64,000 bases of DNA from Corylus avellana (GCF_901000735.1 NC_081542.1:37692571-37756570); one strand, 5' to 3'; counted from the stretch's first letter, positions 10,909 to 23,609 are shown. Program-made: numbers and translations. The notes: generated by a model not told the origin, from the letters alone.

Positions 10909-12155
10909 TTCACAAAGAATCTCCAAACATCCTCTTGAATTAATTCACTCGGATGTTGGACTTCCCCCATTGTATCACTTGGTGGTTGTAAATTCTATGT
11001 TATTTTTATAAATGATCATTCTCGTTTCTGTTGGATGTTTCCTTTACGTCAAAAATCTGAAGTTCTTTCATGCTTTATTAAATTTAAAAGCTTAGTTGAG
11101 AATTTATTTTCTGCAAAATAAAGCAAATCCAAATTGATAATGGTGGAGAGTATGTTTCGAATACTTTTAAAACTTTTACCAACACACATGGAATCTTACA
11201 TCGATTGATGTGTCCATACACCTCTGAACAAAATGGCATCTCTGAACGAAAACATAGACATATTACTGAAATAGGTTTATCTCTTCTAGCACAATCCCAT
11301 CTCTCTAAATCTTATTGGGTTGATGCTTTCTTAACTACGTTTTATTTAATCAGTAGAATGCCTACCCCTGTGTTAGATCATTCCTCTCTTTATTTCAAGC
11401 TCTTCAAGAAACATCCTGATTATTCTCTTCTTAAAATTTTTGGTTGTTACTACTACCCCTTACTTAGGCCATATTTCTCTCATAAATCGGACTATAGGAG
11501 TAAGAGATGCATCTTTATTGGCTATAATAGTGGTCAAAAGGGGTATCAATGTCTAGATCCTGAAGAAAATCGAGTCTATATCTCCAAACATGTGGTATTT
11601 GATGAAGGCCAATTCCTAGATAGCAAGAGACCTTCTTCCACCCAACCTGCAGCAGAAACTTCCTCAGGTACATCTCTTTCCCTTTTAAATTTCAATAACC
11701 ATTTATCTCCATTAGATATTGTTGCAACTAAACTCACCTCCAATGACAACTCAACAACTTTGTGCTTATCTCCCGTTTCGGCCACCAACCATGACTCATC
11801 CTTATCACCTATCTCATCGCAATCCACATCACCAAATAAGAGTGTTTCATCGCAAGCCACATCATTAGATACCCCTTGCTCATCTCCTGTGTTGGTCACC
11901 AACCCTCCAGCTCTTATTATCAACGTCCCACATGTTTCAGCCAACCCTCCATATTTTGAAAATGACGTGTGCAATGACTCTCCTGCCATAACCAAACCAC
12001 CTCTTGATATCACTGTGCCTAATAATTCCCCTGCTCCAACCGAAACACTACCACATCCTCAACCACAAATGGTCACTCGTTCTCAAACCAACTCCCTGAC
12101 TCCTAAGATTTTTCCCAACTACCACCTATACTCCTCAACGAAATATCCTCTATAG
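10890..12155 (+). pseudogene. Copia C integrase core and C-terminal region
   Basis: All three catalytic acidic positions can be read but in different frames: HSDV (about 10950), IDNGGEY (about 11135-11155) and NGISERKHRH (11229-11258). The longest intact part is 11205-12155, which continues through the conserved YWVDAFLTTFYLISRMPT and FGCYYYPLLRPY blocks to a Ser/Pro-rich C-terminal linker. It would join element cDNA to the host genome, but the frameshifts and stops between 10980 and 11200 make it inactive. Confidence 0.87.
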
Positions 12156-12179
12156 GGCCTATCATCAATTGTTCCTGCC

Positions 12180-13720
12180 ATTGAACCCAAAGCTTATAAG
12201 CCGGCCGTGACACACCCTTGCTGGTTGGATGCTATGCAAGCTGAATTCATTGCCTTACTGAATAATAAGACATGGTCTTTGTGTCCTAGACCCTTATATA
12301 AAAAGGTGGTTCGCAACAAATGAGTGTTCAAAATCAAACAAAAATCGGATGGTACCATTGATCGGTATAAGGCTAGGTTAGTTGCCAAGGGATTTGATCA
12401 AGAAGAAAGGATTGATTTTAATGAAACTTTTAGCCCTGTTATTAAACCAGCCACCATTCGCTTGATCTTAGCATTGGCTGTACATTTCAATTGGTTTATT
12501 CATCAATTGGACATATTTAATGCCTTTTTACATGGTTTTCTTGAGGAGGAGGTATTTATGAAATAACCTCACGGTTTTGATGACTCTACTTTTCCTAATC
12601 ACGTTTGCAAACTTCACAAGTCTCTTACGTCATGAAACAAGCTCCAAGGGCTTGGTTTATGCGACTTTCTCAAGCATTATTGGATTTTGGGTTTGTTGGA
12701 TCAGCTGTTGACACCTCTTTTTATGTTGCATCATAATTCAGTTCATGTGTTTGTTCTTGTGTATGTAGATGATATTCTTGTAACCAGCAATTCCTCTTCT
12801 GCAATTACACAATTAATCTTTAAACTCAAGGGTGAATTTGAGGTCAAAGATTTGGGAGCCTTATCTTACTTTTTAGGGATTCAAGCTACGCGGACCAGTC
12901 ATGAGTTATTCTTGACTCAAACTAAATATATGGTTGATTTACTTCGAAGTACCAAGATGGATGGGGCAAAACCAGCTTCAACACCGTGTGCCTCAGGTGG
13001 AAAACTCTCACGATTCATTGGGGATCATCTACCTGATCCAACTGAGTTTTGTCATATAGTGGGTGCCTTGCAGTATTGTACACTCACACGACCTGACATC
13101 TCTTACAGTGTCAATCAACTATGTCAATTCCTCCGTTCTCCAACAAGTGTTCACCTTATAGCAGCTAAGCGTGTTCTACGTTGTCTTAAAGGTACTCTTG
13201 ATTTTGGATTACACTATATTCAAGGTTCCTTGCAAATCAATGGTTATTGTGATTCAAATTGGGCCGGTAGTCTTGATGCTAGATGGTCTACCACAGGCTA
13301 TGAAATTTATCTTGGGCTGTGTCCCATGTCTTGGGCAACTAAGAAATAGCTTGTAATGGCCAAATCCAGCACTGCGGCTGAATGCAGGTCAATGGCTCTC
13401 ACTGTTTCATAAATATATTGGCTTCGTATGTTATTCAAGGAATTACAAATTCCACTTCCACTTTCACCATGTTTGTGGGTGGAAAATCTGGGGGCTCTCT
13501 CTTTATCCTCTAACCCCATGTATCATTCACGTACGAAACACATAGAGGTGGACTACCATTTTATTCAAGAAAAGATTTTTAACAAAGATATCTTGGCACG
13601 CTACATTTCCACACATCAACAGCCTTCAGACATCTTCACAAAAAGCATGACCAAGGCTCGGTTCCTTTTACTTCGTGACAAGTTAATGGTTTTCTCTATC
13701 CCCATCAACTTGAGGGGGCA
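12180..13720 (+). pseudogene. Copia C reverse transcriptase and RNase H
   Basis: The RVT_2 palm begins near 12190 (HPCWLDAMQAEF). YKARLVAKGFDQEE and QLDIFNAFLHG are in the 12324-12566 frame, which ends in a stop where relatives have Gln (CAA to TAA). The catalytic YVDD is at about 12762-12773 within 12687-13349. RNase H follows (NGYCDSNWAGSLDARWSTTGY, then SSTAAECRSMAL after a stop at 13347-13349, and KHIEVDYHFIQEK near 13530-13570). It stops just before the PPT at 13708-13720. Multiple nonsense and frameshift lesions are present. Confidence 0.88.
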
Positions 13721-13971
13721 TGTTAACAATATAGCCACATCACCAGATAAGAATCCTTGCAGTGTTTTAATTGTTGAAGATAAGGAAGTGTGATCACATT
13801 ATCTTGTAAATGTTATCTCTTAGATTAGTCATTCTTTGTAATTCAAATGTATAGTTTGCTAGGATATAATCTCATTCAAATATATAGTTTGTTAGGATAC
13901 TATCTCTGTAAAGCCTATTTATATTCATTTAATGAAACAACACTGGTCTCATTCAAACCTACTTTCAAACT
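13721..13971 (+). repeat. 3' LTR of Copia C
   Basis: 251 bp, matching 1684-1795 plus 9025-9175. It begins TGTTAACAATATAGCC after the purine-rich tract and ends at the target duplication TCAAT (13972-13976). A TATA-like CCTATTTATA lies near 13914-13923. Confidence 0.92.
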
Positions 13972-13976
13972 TCAAT

Positions 13977-14692
13977 TACCCAATGGAGAGGCAAACAAGA
14001 AAGCGAAGCCGCCAGGATACACCTTCGAGTGTGGGAATGGCGCCAAAGTCAAAAAAAAATCTCAGTTCTCATTCCTGGTTTGTGTTTCTTTGAAAATGGG
14101 CCCAAGGCATGTGGCCTTATGCTTAGTGGGCCATTGAACCACAAATTGGCAAAAGAAAAAGCAGTTGGCAAAAAAAATGGCCACCCCCAAACCGGCCTTA
14201 GGGTGGCTCAATGGTTAAAATGAAGTGGTTGGGAAACCCTGTAAGGTTTTTTTATTTATTATTTTTTTAGGTTTTAGTTTTTTAATTATTAATTTTTTAG
14301 TACAGGTGGCATTTATATATATATATATATTGTAAGTTTAATCCAAAATATTATATTGCCTTTTCTGTTGTACTAACAAAATTATAATAATTACGTGAAA
14401 ATATAACATATGAATTTGAAGGTCCAGTAGAATCTTTAGAGAACGACGTTGCTAATTTGATACTACTGCGGAATCCTCGTCATCACGCACATATGCTTTT
14501 TAATATTCCTTTATATAATAATTATTTTTGTTAGCTGTCTCCACTCATATCACAGCAACAATTTCAACTTTTAAGGCAGTGTATATCATATTATATTCAT
14601 TAATTGTTACTTAAGTTTATTTTTTAATTTAATTTTTCTTTCATTCTTCCTGCGTCAAGGTTCACATAAAAAATTACAAAGTACAAACTTTA
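13977..14692. other. Intergenic DNA, no gene seen
   Basis: Short open frames at 13977-14220 match nothing recognised. An AT dinucleotide run lies at about 14311-14330. The remainder is AT-rich and featureless. Confidence 0.4.
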
Positions 14693-14986
14693 TTTATTTT
14701 AGGGATAAAATCATAAATGTAAAAGAAGTCTTTGCGATTAATATAAATTACAAATCACTCCTAGCGGTATGAAAAATAATTAAGAGTGACACGTGTTATT
14801 TTTTTATTAATGCTAACGTATCACATTAACAAAATCCTTCAAATGTTTTAACAGAATTTGATTACAGGATTAAATTGTTATTTTAGCCTATTCTGAGGAC
14901 CTCTTGATTATTTTTCATACTACAATGAGTGATTTGTAGTTTATGCAAACTACAATAACTGATTTTACATTTATCATTTTATTTAA
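14693..14986. mobile_element. Fold-back MITE
   Basis: The left arm (ATAAATGTAAAAG ... AAATTACAAATCACTC ... GTATGAAAAATAAT) pairs with the right arm (ATTATTTTTCATACTACAATGAGTGATTTGTAGTTT ... TTTTACATTTATCAT, here split) over about 90 bp per arm, giving one long hairpin. It is non-coding and directly abuts the next fold-back element. Confidence 0.75.
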
Positions 14987-15394
14987 GGGTTAATAATTTT
15001 TTTGGTACTTAAGTTTTGAGGTTTTTTAATTTTTCTCCCTAGGTTTTAAAACATAACAAAAATAGTACCTTGGATTTTAGAAAAGACCGAATCACCACCT
15101 CCAGTTTGAAAAATATTATGGGGGTGGCCAAACCACCTCCTGAGCCACCCCTAAGGTCGCCCTAGGTTCGGCCACCTCTAAGGGCCAAAAAGGGGGTGGC
15201 CGAAACCACCCCATGGCCCTTTAGCCACCCCTAGACTAGCAGGTCAAACTGGGGGTAGCATAGAATTTTTTAAAGTGGAGGTGGTGATTTGGTTTTTTCT
15301 AAAATCTGAGGTACTAATTTTGTCATGTTTTAAAACTTAAGAGAAAAAATTAAAAACCCTCAAAACCCATATACTAAAAAAAAGTTATTAACCC
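14987..15394. mobile_element. Fold-back MITE with GC-rich loop
   Basis: The ends GGGTTAATAATTTTTTT and AAAAAAAGTTATTAACCC are inverted. Arms of about 110 bp pair (TTTTAAAACATAACAAAA against the opposite TTTTGTCATGTTTTAAAA). The loop (15120-15245) holds several GGGGTGGCC / GGCCACCCC motifs. It is non-coding. Confidence 0.8.
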
Positions 15395-15758
15395 TTTATT
15401 TTATTTCATTGTCTACAAAATATGCATAACTACATTCTTAAGATACTTTAATATTCAATGGCCAAAACAAAACAAAAACATGGGACCCATATTTCCCACT
15501 ATCACGTCACATACGCTATTGCTCGTTACTATAGAATGGACTATCAATATTAAATTAATAAAGTTTCATTGGAGGACTAAACTTTTTATAATTTTGTAAA
15601 GATTTGGGGCTCTAAGAGTAATCGTAGAAGATAACATGCGGAAAATTGTCCACACCTTGGGACAATAAAGCTCTTGTGAGAGTTGTTAGGGCCGATTGAT
15701 TGATGATAAACAACCTATGTTAAATGGTCTTCAATCATGGTTTGTAAGCTATATAAAA

Positions 15759-15940
15759 AGTAATGTTAAAAGTTATTATTGTATCCTTTTTTTATTATTC
15801 TAACAATGATGTGGTTTGTAAAATCATCATTAATCTTGTAATTGATTATTATTGAATTTAGATCAAAATTTGATTTTAAAAGTCACCTCGTTCTTAGAGT
15901 GATACAAAAGGGACACAAGAGTGACTTGTAGAATGACTCC
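15759..15940. mobile_element. Fold-back MITE of the GAGTAATG family
   Basis: The left arm from AGTAATGTTAAAAG pairs with the right arm ending GACTTGTAGAATGACTCC, with the subterminal GATGTGG-TTTTAAAAT-type block shared with copies at 19512-19625, 55214-55400 and 57412-57583. It is non-coding. Confidence 0.65.
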
Positions 15941-15977
15941 ATATAAAAGGATCAGGTTCCTCTCTAATTCATTTAGA

Positions 15978-16205
15978 GCATGTTTGTGATTGCGTTTGAG
16001 AAATAGAGCTTTTAAGTTAAAAAACATTTTGGGGCAAAAGCTTAAAATGAAGCTTTTACCAAAAGTGTGTTTTGTCCATTTTTATGCTTTTTGACCCTTA
16101 AAAACGCTTTTAATTTTTTTTACCAAACGAATAATTCTTCAAACAGACTTTTTGAGTGTTAAAAGTACTTTTAGGCCTTTCAAATGCAATTCTAAACAGG
16201 CCCTG
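15978..16205. mobile_element. Fold-back MITE (GCCTGTTTAGAATTGCATTTGA type)
   Basis: The left end GCATGTTTGTGATTGCGTTTGA pairs with the right end TTTCAAATGCAATTCTAAACAGGC. The body is made of repeated AAAAGCTTTTA-like stretches that pair internally. Related decayed copies are visible near 51470-51600, 52380-52570 and 54780-54930. It is non-coding. Confidence 0.65.
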
Positions 16206-18329
16206 AGTATCTGGTCCTTTATTTCACAAGGGCAAAATTATTATTTCATATATTTGTCGACAATTTTGTCAGTGTAATATAAATGACCGGATACTCTCCA
16301 GTTCATTTGAAGTAGAAATAGTCATTTTTTTGAATTATATATATATATATAAACGAAAGCAAATGAAGTAGCTCATTGTTTAATGAAAGCAACTATTTAC
16401 AAATTTTTAGATCGAGAGGAAACAGAGAATAGTCTCATTTTTATTTAAACTATTGTACTTACCAAGGAAGATGATATTTCATTTGATTTACTGAAAACAT
16501 GAAGTTTCCTCTCAAAAAATATTTTTTAAAAAAACTTTCCTATAATTTTTTTTTCCTAAGCTAGACAAACCCATGAAAGTAGTGAAGAGTTGGAAGCCAA
16601 GCCATTACCTACGTTTTATTTATTATTTTTATTTCTTTGGTGTTAGATCCCTATTTATTTCAAAAGTATAAGGTTGGTAAAAAAATATTTGTTTCTCTTC
16701 TGTTGAAGTAATAATTTTAAAACCATTTACTCTTATGATACCAAATTGATAGAAAAAAAAAAAAAAGGATTATAAAAAAACAAAATAGTGACACTTCTTC
16801 TCTCTCCTTTTTTCTTTTTTTTTTGTTTTGTTTTTAATGACGAAAACAGATCCCTTTGGACCCACTTTACCCTCAAAAATTTTCATATATATATATCATA
16901 ATAAATGACTGATATTTTACACCGAAGTGGCCCCAAGGAAAATAGCGACACTTTCTTGGTCGAGAATATAAAACCAAAAAGAAGATACAAGAGCTTGTGA
17001 ATCTGTGATGACTTTGGCGGAGGCCTACTATTGTCACAAACAGATTATTGGCAAGATGGGCAAGGATGAGAATCTTATGTTGATTTTTTATTTTTTTTTA
17101 GTGGAATCTTACGTTGATGCACAAAAAGCTGCAGAACTATGCTGTCGACTGTGACATAGTATGGTCTCTTTTTTGTCTACGTGACATATAGGTGGACCAT
17201 AATGTGACAGAATATAGTTAGTATTATAATAATGTAACAACTTTATTATTTAGGCATAAAAATAATCATATGCCGTGCGTGACTAAGATGAGCACTTAAA
17301 TGTCACGGAACCCCACCATGACCATGTGTTGGAGGCCAGTTCAAATTGTTCAATTCCCAACATCCCCAATCCATTCCAAAAAGATACATGTCCACGGGCG
17401 TATTCCAAAACGATTCAAGTCACGGGAGGATTTTATGGTGTTAAAATATTTCATTTTTATCAATTCAATCATTATTATATTTTTTATATTTAAATTTAAT
17501 TGTAAGTTTTAATTTATGTTTTTTTTTTTTTTTTTAAAGAAATTATTTTATCTTCATTCCATAATAAGAGATTAAGAGAATAAAACTCTTACAAACAAAC
17601 ATAGTCAAAGTTATGAAAAGTACAACATCGTAGATACACTGAAAATCTAACAATAAAAAATGAATCTACCTCGTTCGATTCAATCCATGTGCACACGTCA
17701 TTTAAGGAGTAGATCTATGAGCAGACTAGTGTGAATATCACTTCTAATTTTTATGTTCTTAACAACTATATTTTATAGCTGCAAGAAAACCATTCAATAG
17801 TTTTTGTTTGTCATATGTCTATATTTGCTTTCGACATCGATCTATGGGGTACAGTTTTTTTTTTTTTTTGATTTCTTTTAGTCGTTTAATAAGAGTTTGT
17901 TTACACGAAACCTTAAAAGTGAGGATCTTAGATCTTCGGTTTGTCTTACATTTTCTCTCTAATTCTTTTCTAAGAGCAAATTATTGACTGATAGCATATG
18001 GAAGAATTGTCACGGATGGTAAAGACAGCGAAAAAAATCGTGTTTGGGAATGAATGCACTTGTAGCGGAGATGAAATATGATACAGATCTAAAAATTGAT
18101 TGGAACGGTGACATTCAAAGAGTTAAACAAAATATAGATTAAATTTGGATGGAAAAAATTTTTATGATATTGTTTTGTTAGAACAATATGCTTATTTCTA
18201 TGAAATAAATAGAGAATAAACATGGTTATTAAAAAAAAAAAAAAATCCATATTTCATATATATGATTTATTTTTCTGAAAAATGTATTCGTATATATTAA
18301 CAGTAAATTTGAGAATTTATAGTTACGTG
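16206..18329. other. Intergenic region upstream of the allantoate amidohydrolase gene
   Basis: About 2.1 kb of AT-rich DNA with A/T homopolymers (16757, 16812, 17520, 17855, 18230) and no supported gene. An open frame at 17300-17512 has no recognisable domain. Anything regulatory here beyond the TATA-like site at 18330 cannot be picked out by eye. Confidence 0.4.
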
Positions 18330-18337
18330 TATAAAGG
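18330..18337 (+). promoter_or_regulatory. Candidate TATA box of the allantoate amidohydrolase gene
   Basis: TATAAAGG lies about 250 bp before the chosen start codon, which leaves a 5' UTR of roughly 210 bp. The choice is made by position and sequence only. Confidence 0.4.
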
Positions 18338-18578
18338 AAAGATTTAAGGAACACGGTGTTATTGTTGCGCATGATTCCAGATAGACTTTTTACCCATCAA
18401 CTGCATGGCTTCGCGCCACGTAAGGGCCCACACGCTCGGGCGTCCGAATCCGTCACCACTTGCATGGCTCCCAAGGAAAGCTGGCACGTCCTCTAATATC
18501 ATGCCGCGTGGCACCCCCTCCACCACAAACAAAAGTTTAGGCGGCTACACAGTTTGCAAGCGACCCACTCTGGCAGCC

Positions 18579-21500
18579 ATGGCAGTTTCTCCGTTTACAA
18601 GGCGGAGCGTCATGACGATATTGTTCGATTATTTGGCGCTCTCTCTGTTATCTACTGCTGCTTCCGCCGGTTCTATGTTCTCCGGTATTAATTTGCTCGC
18701 ACTTCTCTCATTATTCCCTTTTACTTATTCATCGAACAGAGAAAGGAGAAAAAAAAAAAAGTAATGTAAATTTAATTTTCAGTAAATAGTTTAGTGTGTG
18801 TTTTGATGATGGAAATAATTTGTTTGGTGAAGATACGGGAATAAGCAGTAGGAGCGATTTGTTTGGCGAAATCCTGAGGGATGAGGCAGTGGCAAGGCTT
18901 AATGAGCTTGGAAAGGTAATAGAAACTCAAGCCACAACTTCAGCTTTTGACATTTACTGTGAAAAATGATTTACAATTGTATGCTGCTTATATAAATCAT
19001 CTGATTTTGTATAAATCAATCAAAACAAAGTTGTCACTGTCGATGTATCTTTATTTTATTTTTTATTTTTTTATTTTTATTTTGATGAATAACTGTCGAT
19101 GTTTCTTTAGTAAACAACGAATTTGAGAAAATTCTGGTGTTTTCAATAACATCCTGAATGGCGAATGCGTTGATTGAGTTTTTATATTTACATGGAATTT
19201 GAATTACACGATAGACATATACAGGTGTAAATACAAGCATTGAAAAAAAATAAAAAAACTATTATCTCTATCACAACAAATGTCTGAATAAATGACAGAA
19301 TCCTAAGTAGTTACAAGCTTTGTAACTACATCGTCATGAGACACGGCTCTATCTTTAGTTCCCTGTAGACGTTTGAATTTCTGCATTCTCTCTGCTTTAT
19401 CCTCTGCATAATCTCTTATAACTACTGCATAAGAATCGGATGATGCTGGAGCTTTGTCTATCCATAGGACAGTATTGAGTAATTCTAGAAGAAAGACTTT
19501 TGTCTCCCTCATGTCCCTTCAAAGGTGACGTGATTTTTAAAATTATCATTAGATTTGGAATAAATCATTATTTGATTTGGATCGAATGGTAATTTTAAAA
19601 ATCACAACACCTCTAGAGGGACAAGGGCCTTCTTTATAGCATTACTCGAATTGTTAACATCTTTAGAACCCTAATCACAAGTGAAAATGGTTAATCCCTT
19701 CTAGAGTCTGGACACTGGAACAATTTACAAAAAAAAAGTAGCTCTTGTCAAATTGAATTTGAAGTTGCGCCGCTGGATTTTTCTCTGACTTTACTGTCAT
19801 TTGGGCGTCTTATTTTTGAATGTTAATGGTGTTTGTTGCCTGGATAAACAGGTAAGTGATGCTGATGGCTACCTTGAGAGGACGTTCATGAGTCCAGCTT
19901 CTGTGCGGGTTGGAAACCTTATTCGTGGTTGGATGGAGGATGCTGGTTTGAGAACGTTAGCTTTCTACCTTTTTGCTGTTGTAAACAGTAGTGTTGTTGG
20001 AAACTTGACTGATGCTTATGTTGATTTCCAGATGGGTAGACCAGATGGGCAATGTGCATGGTCGGGTTGAGGGAATGAATGCAAATGCTGCGGCTCTATT
20101 GATTGGTTCTCATTTGGTGATGCTTAATTTTTTTTTCCCATTTTTTTAAAATTTCTGCTTTAATTTTTATCCTGCGTACAAAGACATACACCCCTAGAGA
20201 ACATGCTGACAAGGAAGACATAGTTCATCAATGTTGATAGTGGACATTCCTCCTTTGTAATAGGATACTGTTGTGGATGCTGGGATATTTGATGGATCGT
20301 TAGGCATAATCTCTGCATTATCTGCACTAAAGGTTTTGAAAACCAATGGGACGTTAGGAAAACTAAGGCGGCCAATCGAGGTCAGTGAAATATTAGCTTT
20401 GAAACATTATTACTCTCCATTACTGAAATATCGCTTGAATTGTCGCTGTTGCATTACTTGTTAGTTTTCTTTCCTTTCTTTCTTGGTACCATACTTGAGT
20501 TTTTTTTCTGAAATATATTACTGTCTTATCTTGACATACATGTGAGAGGATTTTAATGGAATTCTTGATGCTATATGATTACATTTGGCAAGATAACCCA
20601 GAAACGACACCCCCCCCTTTTGTCTTGACAGATATTTAATGGAAGAAGATTTATCTTTGTTCCTTCAGTTACCTTAGAAAAATCTTTTTGTCTCTGCCTT
20701 TTGATTTGTGGGCAAAATATTTAGATGGGAATGCTTTCTATCTGATGGGTTCCAGTGTATTTAGTTATGGTGTAGTTTCATTCATGTGAAAGTGAAGCAT
20801 GCTATAACCTGGTGATAAATTCAAAATTCTGGTATATAGATGTACATGGATTAATTATAAAGGAAACAAAATATTGGATGCTGAAAAACATATGTGTGAG
20901 AGCTAATCTCTGACATGTGTTAATAGATCAGTTCTTATTTTTGACTATTATCTTCTTCAGCTAGAACTTTAATGGATGCAGACCTATTTTTGTCCTGAAA
21001 TGCTTTTGCAGCAATAGAATCTGTTTTAACTATAAATTTAGACAACAATTCTGGTTATAGATGTCCTGAATTTCCTGCTTTTGCAGGTGATTGCATTTTG
21101 TGATGAGGAGGGAGTGAGATTTCAGTCTACTTTCTTGGGCAGTGCTGCTGTAGCTGGTATTTTACCAGCTACAGCTTTGCAGATATCTGATAAGAGGTTC
21201 TTGAGTAACTTCAAGCTTATATCTATTCATGACGTTGTTCGTTATAATTATATTCATGTGTAATCCTTGTTCAGTGGTGTAACAGTGCAAGATGTTCTTA
21301 AGGAGAACTCCATAGAAATTTCAGAGGAAACCCTGTTACAGCTCAAGTATGATCCAGGGTCTGTCTGGGGTTATGTTGAGGTATGACAGTCTTCACCAAT
21401 TATCTTGAGAACAAGCTATACAGAATGTTTTCTTCGAGTTCAGCAATGAGCTAAGGTATTTAGTTTCCACATTCTGAGTGCATTTTCTGCTCCTCTCTGG

Positions 21501-21963
21501 CTTCGTTTCTGCAGGTTCACATTGAACAAGGACCTGTATTAGAACGACTTGGTTTTCCTCTTGGTGTGGTTAGAGGCATTGCTGGACAGACACGACTCAA
21601 GGTATATAAAGTGCTTCCAAAAATGTGTTTTTCAAAATTTAAAGAAAGGATTTGAGTTCCCATAAGTATGTGAGCTATTAACTTTGTTATGTTGGGCTGA
21701 TTTGGCTAATAGCTATTTATAAGATAGTTGAATTTTTCTGTTCAGTTTGTCAGTCATGTTATATGGGAGGCTCAGCTGCACACTTTACTGGGTTACGTTT
21801 GAGAACATTGATGTCCACTAAGCACCCCACCCACCCTCTTTCTCTCTATGCTAACCGTCTGGCTGGAGAAATTTCACGGCCATTTAGATTTATAATATGT
21901 CTGGTCCATTTTAATTCCCTTAGGGACCTTGTCTACCTTGGTCAATTTTAACCCGCTTTTTTG

Positions 21964-22000
<37 letters not shown>

Positions 22001-23609
22001 AGATATGCTTTGAAATAAAACTAAATAGGTTAACCCTGATTTATCCTCTTTTGGAGTGTAAAGTAGTATTGGTCTTTGAGGGTGACCTATTACCTTATTT
22101 TCATTTTGCTTGCCTATGCTGATCATCTGGAAAACGTGATTGGGGAATTGTTAACTTTGCAAGTCCTAGTGATATGATTAATCTAAATTGGTTATAGGTG
22201 GGGATTTACTAATCTATTTTGCATGATATTACCATCTATTATGTTTGTGGTTCTCCTGCTTAATTATTGCCTATGTTGTTCTTTGTATTACATCGTTTTA
22301 AGTCAGAGGACGAGTTGGATAATATCGATGGGTTTTAATTTGCCTGACTTTGAGCATGAATTTTTCCCAGATCATGAGGATTAAATTGGTATTATGGAAA
22401 CTTTCTATAGCAGCTAGTTTATACCAGAACCTGGTCACTGTAAAGTCTATCTAAAATACATGTATCTGTGGTTGTAGTTTGTCATCTACAAAACTGAGAT
22501 ATGCATAAAACAATGAAGAGGCAACATAGTGTCTCATATTAGAGCCTTAACCGATCACATCTGGTAGACTATTTTCCTGCTGTTTGAAGAAAGGGTGAAG
22601 TAAATGTTGTTGCATGATACTTTCAACTCCACTTTTTTTTTTGGACTGAGCAGTCCACTTGTAGAATTGCAGGTTACGGTGAGAGGGTCACAGGGGCATG
22701 CAGGAACTGTTCCCATGTCTATGCGTCAGGATCCTATGGCTGCTGCTGCAGAATTAATTGTCCTGTTGGAAAGACTCTGTAAACATCCTAAAGATTTTCT
22801 ATCTTTTGATGGTCATTGCAATGATATATCAGTGGAATCACTCTCCAATTCTCTTGTCTGCACCGTTGGAGAGATATCAACATGGCCAAGTGCAAGTAAT
22901 GTCATTCCAGGCCAGGTAAGAACTTTATCTATCACTGTATATGCTGTTCTTGATGACAAGCCCAAATTGGGATACTTTTTCACTTAGCCAAAGTGTTAAC
23001 GTCTGAAGTGAAAATGAACTCCTTGGATGCAGGTGACATTCACTGTGGATTTACGTGCAATGGATGACATGGGACGCGAATCCGTTATTTATGAATTATC
23101 TAATCAGATGTATCAAATATGTGAGAGGCGTTCGGTTTCTTGCGTCGTCGATCGTAAGGTGTGACTTGCATCTCATTGTGCATTTCCTTCATCACCAGCA
23201 TGACCAATAACATAGCTTGTTCTGGATCATTTCAGCATGATGCGAATGCAGTGATTTGTGATTCTGAATTGAGGTCTCAGCTAAAGGCTGCAGCTTACTC
23301 TGCACTCAAGAAAATGGCAGGTGAGATTCAAGATGAAATTCCTGCCTTAATGAGTGGTGCAGGACATGATGCAATGCCCATGTCTCATTTAACAAAGGTT
23401 TGTTGTTCTCTTTGCTTCATCCAGTGTTTGTTATGATGTAATAACCACTGTTAGATGATATAATAATCTGCAAAAAATATGAACAGGTAGGAATGCTGTT
23501 TGTCCGCTGTCGTGGAGGCATAAGCCATTCCCCTGCAGAGCATGTATTGGACGATGATGTTTGGGCAGCTGGTTTGGCAATCTTGGCATTTCTAGAGACC
23601 CACATGTAA
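18579..23609 (+). CDS. AAH: Allantoate amidohydrolase (M20 family), 12 exons
   Basis: Exons: 18579-18684, 18833-18915, 19852-19955, 20032-20116, 20264-20380, 21087-21196, 21275-21380, 21515-21601, 22673-22915, 23033-23158, 23236-23397, 23487-23609. All introns are GT-AG and phases match, giving 483 residues. The enzyme hydrolyses allantoate to ureidoglycine, CO2 and NH3 in ureide catabolism; family members are Mn-dependent and ER-resident. Visible M20 residues: GSHLD (His125, Asp127) and IFDG (Asp136), DEEGVRF (Glu172/173), HIEQG (239-243), QGHAG (273-277), SGAGHDAM (His433) and SHSPAEH (His457). The N-terminus (VMTILFDYLALSLLSTAASA) looks like a signal peptide. An in-frame ATG at 18405 would add 58 GC-rich residues and is less likely. 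N-carbamoyl amino-acid amidohydrolases share the fold; the ISHSPAEH ending and plant exon layout favour AAH over ureidoglycolate amidohydrolase. The reading frame is intact. Confidence 0.88.
19512..19625. mobile_element. Short fold-back MITE in intron 2 of the allantoate amidohydrolase gene
   Basis: GTCCCTTCAAAGGTGACGTG with TTTTTAAAATTATCATT pairs with AATGGTAATTTTAAAAATCAC ... CTAGAGGGAC. It belongs to the same family as 55214-55400. It lies inside the 936-bp second intron and does not touch an exon. Confidence 0.65.
21968..21998. repeat. CT microsatellite in intron 8
   Basis: An uninterrupted run of about 15 CT units in the largest intron (21602-22672) of the allantoate amidohydrolase gene. 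Length polymorphism is likely. Confidence 0.85.

Larger units (their letters stand above)
1684..13971 (+). mobile_element. Copia-type LTR retrotransposon 'C', with its 5' LTR split by a nested Gypsy
   Basis: The 5' LTR starts TGTTAACAATATAG at 1684, is interrupted at 1795/9020 and continues to about 9175. The matching 3' LTR is 13721-13971. The 5-bp target duplication TCAAT lies at 1679-1683 and 13972-13976. The PBS TGCTATCAGAGCC (9176-9188, one mismatch to the Met-tRNA type) and a PPT ending GAGGGGGCA (to 13720) border the internal region. Domain order is gag, CCHC finger, protease, integrase, RT, RNase H, which is Ty1/Copia order. The coding region is broken by many stops and frameshifts. 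The 3' LTR lacks about 15 bp present in the 5' LTR near 9141-9155, and both LTRs carry an internal partial duplication of TGTATAGTTTGTTAGGATA. Confidence 0.93.

Noticed and set aside
17300..17512. 70-codon open frame upstream of the amidohydrolase gene
   Set aside because: No recognisable domain, a hydrophobic low-complexity tail, and no splice partner.
19303..19512. Minus-strand 69-codon frame in intron 2 of the amidohydrolase gene
   Set aside because: Composition is protein-like, but it lies in an intron on the opposite strand, ends at a MITE border and matches no family I know.
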